The notes under the pieces are model-generated. The model was given only the letters and a program-made list of their open reading frames with translations. It did no database searches and was not told where the DNA came from. From Cymbidium sinense (lineage: Eukaryota; Streptophyta; Magnoliopsida; Asparagales; Orchidaceae), in NCBI GenBank assembly GCA_021442155.1, contig CM038223.1, positions 32,090,983-32,154,982 of the forward strand: DNA of 64,000 nt. The letters run 5' to 3'. The position numbers and the translations under genes are program-made. Shown one piece after another: positions 60,601 to 64,000 of the stretch; the first letter of the stretch is position 1; every line of letters starts with the position of its first letter.

Positions 60601-62189
60601 AATGAAGACCCCCATAACATAAATTCCTTCTAAATTATAATTATTGATCTGTAATCCGGATTGTATAAGAGTAGAGCTCAGCTGCCCATATTTCTTTTTT
60701 GGTTTGTGAGGTGGAGCCCGACCAAAAAGGCTTTTTATTCTTCTATGCTAGCTTTATAAATTATTTAATGTTTGTTTAGCTTGTGCATTAATATGGCATA
60801 TTTTTTCTAGTTTTTTCATTGTTTGATGAATGACCTAGATGCGATTAAGCTCTTAGGAAAAATAAATTTTCTATCCAATTAATCAACTCAAAATTAAACA
60901 ACTCATAACCTCACCTAAAGCCTAGGACATAAATCAAGATAAAAGAATTAGCAACCCCTTAGTTGGAATGTTATATGTTTCACATCATGCATTAAACCAT
61001 CTTGCTTCACTCTTGCTTATGGAGGGCTTCCACCTTTGCAAGAGAACATGGCTTCACCTTTGAGAGCCATGGTGAAAACTCACCTCCTTCTTGCTGATTT
61101 TAGCCCATAATCAACTTCTCATGCATTATGCATATGAAATCCCATAGCCTCTGTCAAATGAATTATCCAAAAATCAAAATAAAAGTAAACAAAATTTGCA
61201 TTAGATTAAGTCATGAGTCCATGCCCTACATGATCTAGTCTCTTAGGGAGTGAGTTTAAAGACTTAGTCTCCTTTCTAAATAAATAATAGCTCAGTTATC
61301 TTTCAAAAGCATAAGATTTGCCTACATGTATTTAAAATTGTAGGTGGAGTTAGTTGGCGGCCACCCTCAGGCAATTGTAAGTCCAACAGTTGGGTGGTTT
61401 GTCCTTACTTGTGGAGGTAAATCATATGCCCATTTTCTCCTTCGATTTAGGTCATGCTTTGGCCCTTGCCAAAGCTCCCTAAATTTATGATCTGAGGTTG
61501 TTGTTTCCCTTTACGAGCTACAAGAATAAATCCTCACCTCTTAGACATTTACATAATCTTGTATCATGGAGTTATAATTCCTAGATTTCTAACAAAAATT
61601 CAACTCAATCATATAATTCCTCTCAAATTCAAAAATATAAAGCTCAACCATAAGATAGTTTGGGATGCTTACTAGGCTTCCTAGTATCATGAAGCATCCC
61701 CTACTCATCTTCTTTTGATTTCAATAATAACTTCCTCCTTTTGATCAATCCCATTTGATCTTAAAAAAAATAACCAATTGATTGATAGTCCTATCTTTGA
61801 AATCTTTGGAGACAATGATCATTCACCTTAATCGAGAGTATTCTTAAGTAATCTCATTCCTTAATATATAATTAACTATGGGGGCTTACCTCCATAGGAA
61901 GCTTAACGAACTTGAATTAAAATAAACCCTACTTTATTTTTCCATGTAAAGTAAAGGAAGAATCTCTAGTACATTTGAAGACCCATTATCCTTAGGAGTC
62001 CTTATTAGGTGATTAGGTCTATTACAAGATAGTGACTTCTGTCTCTCGAGATAATACATCATTCCTCAATATCATACCCGATCACCTTAATAAGAATATC
62101 TATGGATCTACATGGTGTCTAAAAAGTATATTTTTATTTTCATCTATTTCACAAATAATAAGATGAAGATGAGAATAAAAACACCCACA
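54616..62189 (-). mobile_element. E5: reversed family G element nested in E4, complete
   Basis: This 7574-base copy is bounded by identical CTCCC duplications (54611-54615 and 62190-62194). Its own start, read on the minus strand from 62189, is TGTGGGTGTTTTTATTCTC. Its end is CACTTTTGG's complement and ...GGTCAATA. Taking it out joins two halves of E4 in the same order as the uninterrupted E2 (GGGGAG then CTTGGG). It has one M motif (59345-59429), the ACTTGAAAAGAG-like box region near 60655-60735, and the GC-richer zone near 57400-57770. The TTAATTAA zone is near 57780-58150 and the TTGACC-dense zone at 55560-56410. No transposon gene was found. Confidence 0.85.
57400..57770 (-). promoter_or_regulatory. 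Promoter-like GC-richer zone of E5 with perfect hairpin
   Basis: A perfect inverted repeat, GACCATCCGATC (57612-57623), loop TTT and GATCGGATGGTC (57627-57638), lies about 100 bases from a CACGTG G-box core (57744-57749). The hairpin is at the same place in E1, E2 and E3, with imperfect arms there. It is the most conserved-looking site of the family and a candidate factor-binding site or structured RNA element. Confidence 0.5.
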
Positions 62190-62194
62190 CTCCC

Positions 62195-64000
62195 CAAAAT
62201 CTCTATTTTTGATTTTATGCAAAACCGAAATAAGGGATGCCACCTTGAATTCCCATTTGCTCAAATCTCCACCAAAGTACAATTAACTTTGCACACACCT
62301 TCCTTGGAGCCAAACGAGCAAAAATGATTCCTTTCCCAAACTTCGATAGTCGAATGGTAGAGTTCGATCAAGCCTGACCACCTACACCGAGTGCTTTGGT
62401 CTTCTGAGCCAACTACACTAAATCAAAGCTCATGTGGCTCAACAAAACTTTATTTCTACCAAATGAAGCTTCCTCAATCATTGGAACTGCCAATCATAAG
62501 CTCTAGTGAGGTATGCCATTGAAATTGATCCACGAATGAAAATAGCTTGGTCTTTTATGAACAAAATTTCAATGTCACGTATTTTCCAATCATAGATTTG
62601 ACTATTATGCATCCCCGAAGGTGTGGGATCATTCTCATCTCCATCCAAGCTTGGGTGAGCTTGAATCGAGCGATGATTGATGGATGGTAGCCATTATTTG
62701 ACGCTCAGGAGGAGATAGATCATGGACCGTCCATCCTGTGTGATCGGAATGGATGGTCCTGATCAGATCATGCTTAGAGTCTCTGACTAATCCCTCGAAC
62801 CTACAGGTTTAATCGTGGATGATCTTAGATTAGGCGGTCCATGAAGTTATCGTGTGTGTCGCCATCCGAGTTAGCACTTGGATGTGATAACTTAAATAGT
62901 GAATCTCATCGTTCCACATGGAAAGCATGTCACATCAGCTGTCACATGACCCGATGAGTTTAAAGCTTTAATTAGGGCTAACTAATAAGTTTTTTAATCT
63001 TGAAACTTCCTAAATTCATAATTAATTCTAGAAAAATCCAAACAAAATACAAACTTAGGCTCATTTTAAAGATATTTCAGAGTGGAATATAGGAAAATTA
63101 TTATTAATTGATTTTGAGAAGCAAATTTGGCATAATTAAGGATTCATTAGAAATATAATTAACTTAATTACTCTCTAATTAACCATCCAATTAATCTCAA
63201 ACTTTCAGTACATATTTAAGAGGATGACCTCTGCCTCCCCAATTTTTATGGGATTTTATTGGTTGCTTAATTATGGAAACTAATGGATTAAGCCTTAATC
63301 ACTTTCTTAATGTAATTAGTGATAATTTAAAAAATGAACAATAAATTAATCAATCAATCAAGCTTATTTACCTCTATTAATGATGATGAAGTCCAAGAAA
63401 ATGGATTGGGACTTCCTCTTCCAATCTTTTCTTTAAGTCTTCTCTAATCCCTCTTAAATAATTAATTAATTGACACCCATTAATTAATTAATCAACAAGA
63501 TTAATCAAAATCCAAATCATACATAAACCTTAATTAACTAATTGAAAGGAATTAGAGATTGAGACTTAGGCTCCCTTCTTTGCCTCTTTCTCTATGCCCA
63601 TCTCACTTTAGTTGGTTAAGGTTAATTAAGATTTAATTAGTTAATTAATTAACTTAATTAATATAATTGAATCTACTTCTCTAATTTAACCTTAGGTAGC
63701 TCTTTGGGTGCCCAATGATCAAAAGTGAGAGATTATGAAATTATGGTTAGCTCACATGTGTGAGAAAACCATAAAAGTAGTTAAGAAAGATCCCTTAAGC
63801 TTAATTAACTATTAATCATGAGCCAATTGCATTAGGCCCCTTTCATTTCTTAGGAGTATTGCAAATTTACTTTTCATGTGGTTGCATATCATGTTGGCTC
63901 ATTATTAGTTAGTTAATTAACTTACGATGATGTAGGTAAGGGTTAATTAATCCACCTAATTCATATCCTTAATTAAATAATAAAATCAACTTAATTATTT
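62195..64000 (-). mobile_element. E4, remainder right of E5
   Basis: It continues E4 from the CCCCAAAATCTC joint. Landmarks are GAGGTATGCCATTGAAATT (62510-62528; in E2 its complement is at about 21665-21685), the GGACCGTCCATC and GGATGGTCCTGATC words near 62723-62765, CACATGACC near 62942, and the TTAATTAA-rich zone. No gene is seen. Confidence 0.7.

Larger units (their letters stand above)
52478..64000 (-). mobile_element. E4: reversed family G element in the 3' LTR, split by E5, runs out of window
   Basis: E4 consists of 52478-54615 and 62195-64000. In its own direction its 3' end is ...CACTCCAAAAGTGCAGTCAATA (reverse complement of 52478-52500). Moving right on the plus strand come the GACCAATTGGTCAA-dense zone (53400-54160), a GC-rich piece, and the place where E5 entered. 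Past it are the GC-richer zone (62320-62950) and the TTAATTAA-rich zone (63440-63670). The 5' end and its target duplication (expected ATAAT) are outside the window. Confidence 0.75.

Overview
The window looks like nuclear DNA of a flowering plant: AT-rich, with no host gene, rRNA or tRNA gene that I can support, and made almost wholly of old, nested LTR-retrotransposon sequence. Every coding stretch is a relic broken by stops and frameshifts. The species cannot be read from the sequence; a large, repeat-rich plant genome is all I would claim.

Layout. (1) 1-4250, minus strand: the 5' two thirds of a degenerate Ty3/gypsy polyprotein (gag, protease, reverse transcriptase, RNase H, start of integrase) that runs out of the window at base 1. 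(2) 4924-52477, plus strand: a second, Tat/Ogre-like gypsy element, here called gypsy A. It has a 5' LTR (4924 to about 7245), a Met-type primer binding site, an ORF upstream of gag, gag, protease, RT, RNase H, integrase, a 3' minisatellite, a sense 3' ORF relic, an antisense ORF relic, a plant-mobile-domain (PMD) gene relic, a weak polypurine tract and a 3' LTR (50900-52477, then interrupted). (3) Inside and beside it sit six members of one long non-coding family, here called family G. They have TG...CA-like ends and, where both ends are visible, 5-bp target duplications: E1 13331-28914 (split by E2 16535-24511), E3 30627-37040, truncated E6 (about 38850-42104), and, reversed, E4 (52478-54615 plus 62195 to the window end), split by E5 (54616-62189). 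Complete members are 6.4-8.0 kb. The simplest reading is solo LTRs of an element with giant LTRs. (4) 44311-50400: a tandem array of 1.56-1.82 kb units built from part of the PMD gene. Three units carry the same hAT-like MITE at the same site, with a pol III A/B-box pair and microsatellites that get longer from unit to unit.

Nesting gives a relative history: gypsy A landed next to or in gypsy B; E1, E3 and E6 then cut gypsy A, and E4 cut its 3' LTR; E2 landed in E1 and E5 in E4. Removing E2 and then E1 joins the RT reading frame at the YVDD motif, and removing E3 joins the integrase zinc finger. These joins are the best internal proof of the boundaries. After subtracting insertions and extra tandem units, gypsy A would be about 17 kb, within the size range of Ogre-type elements.
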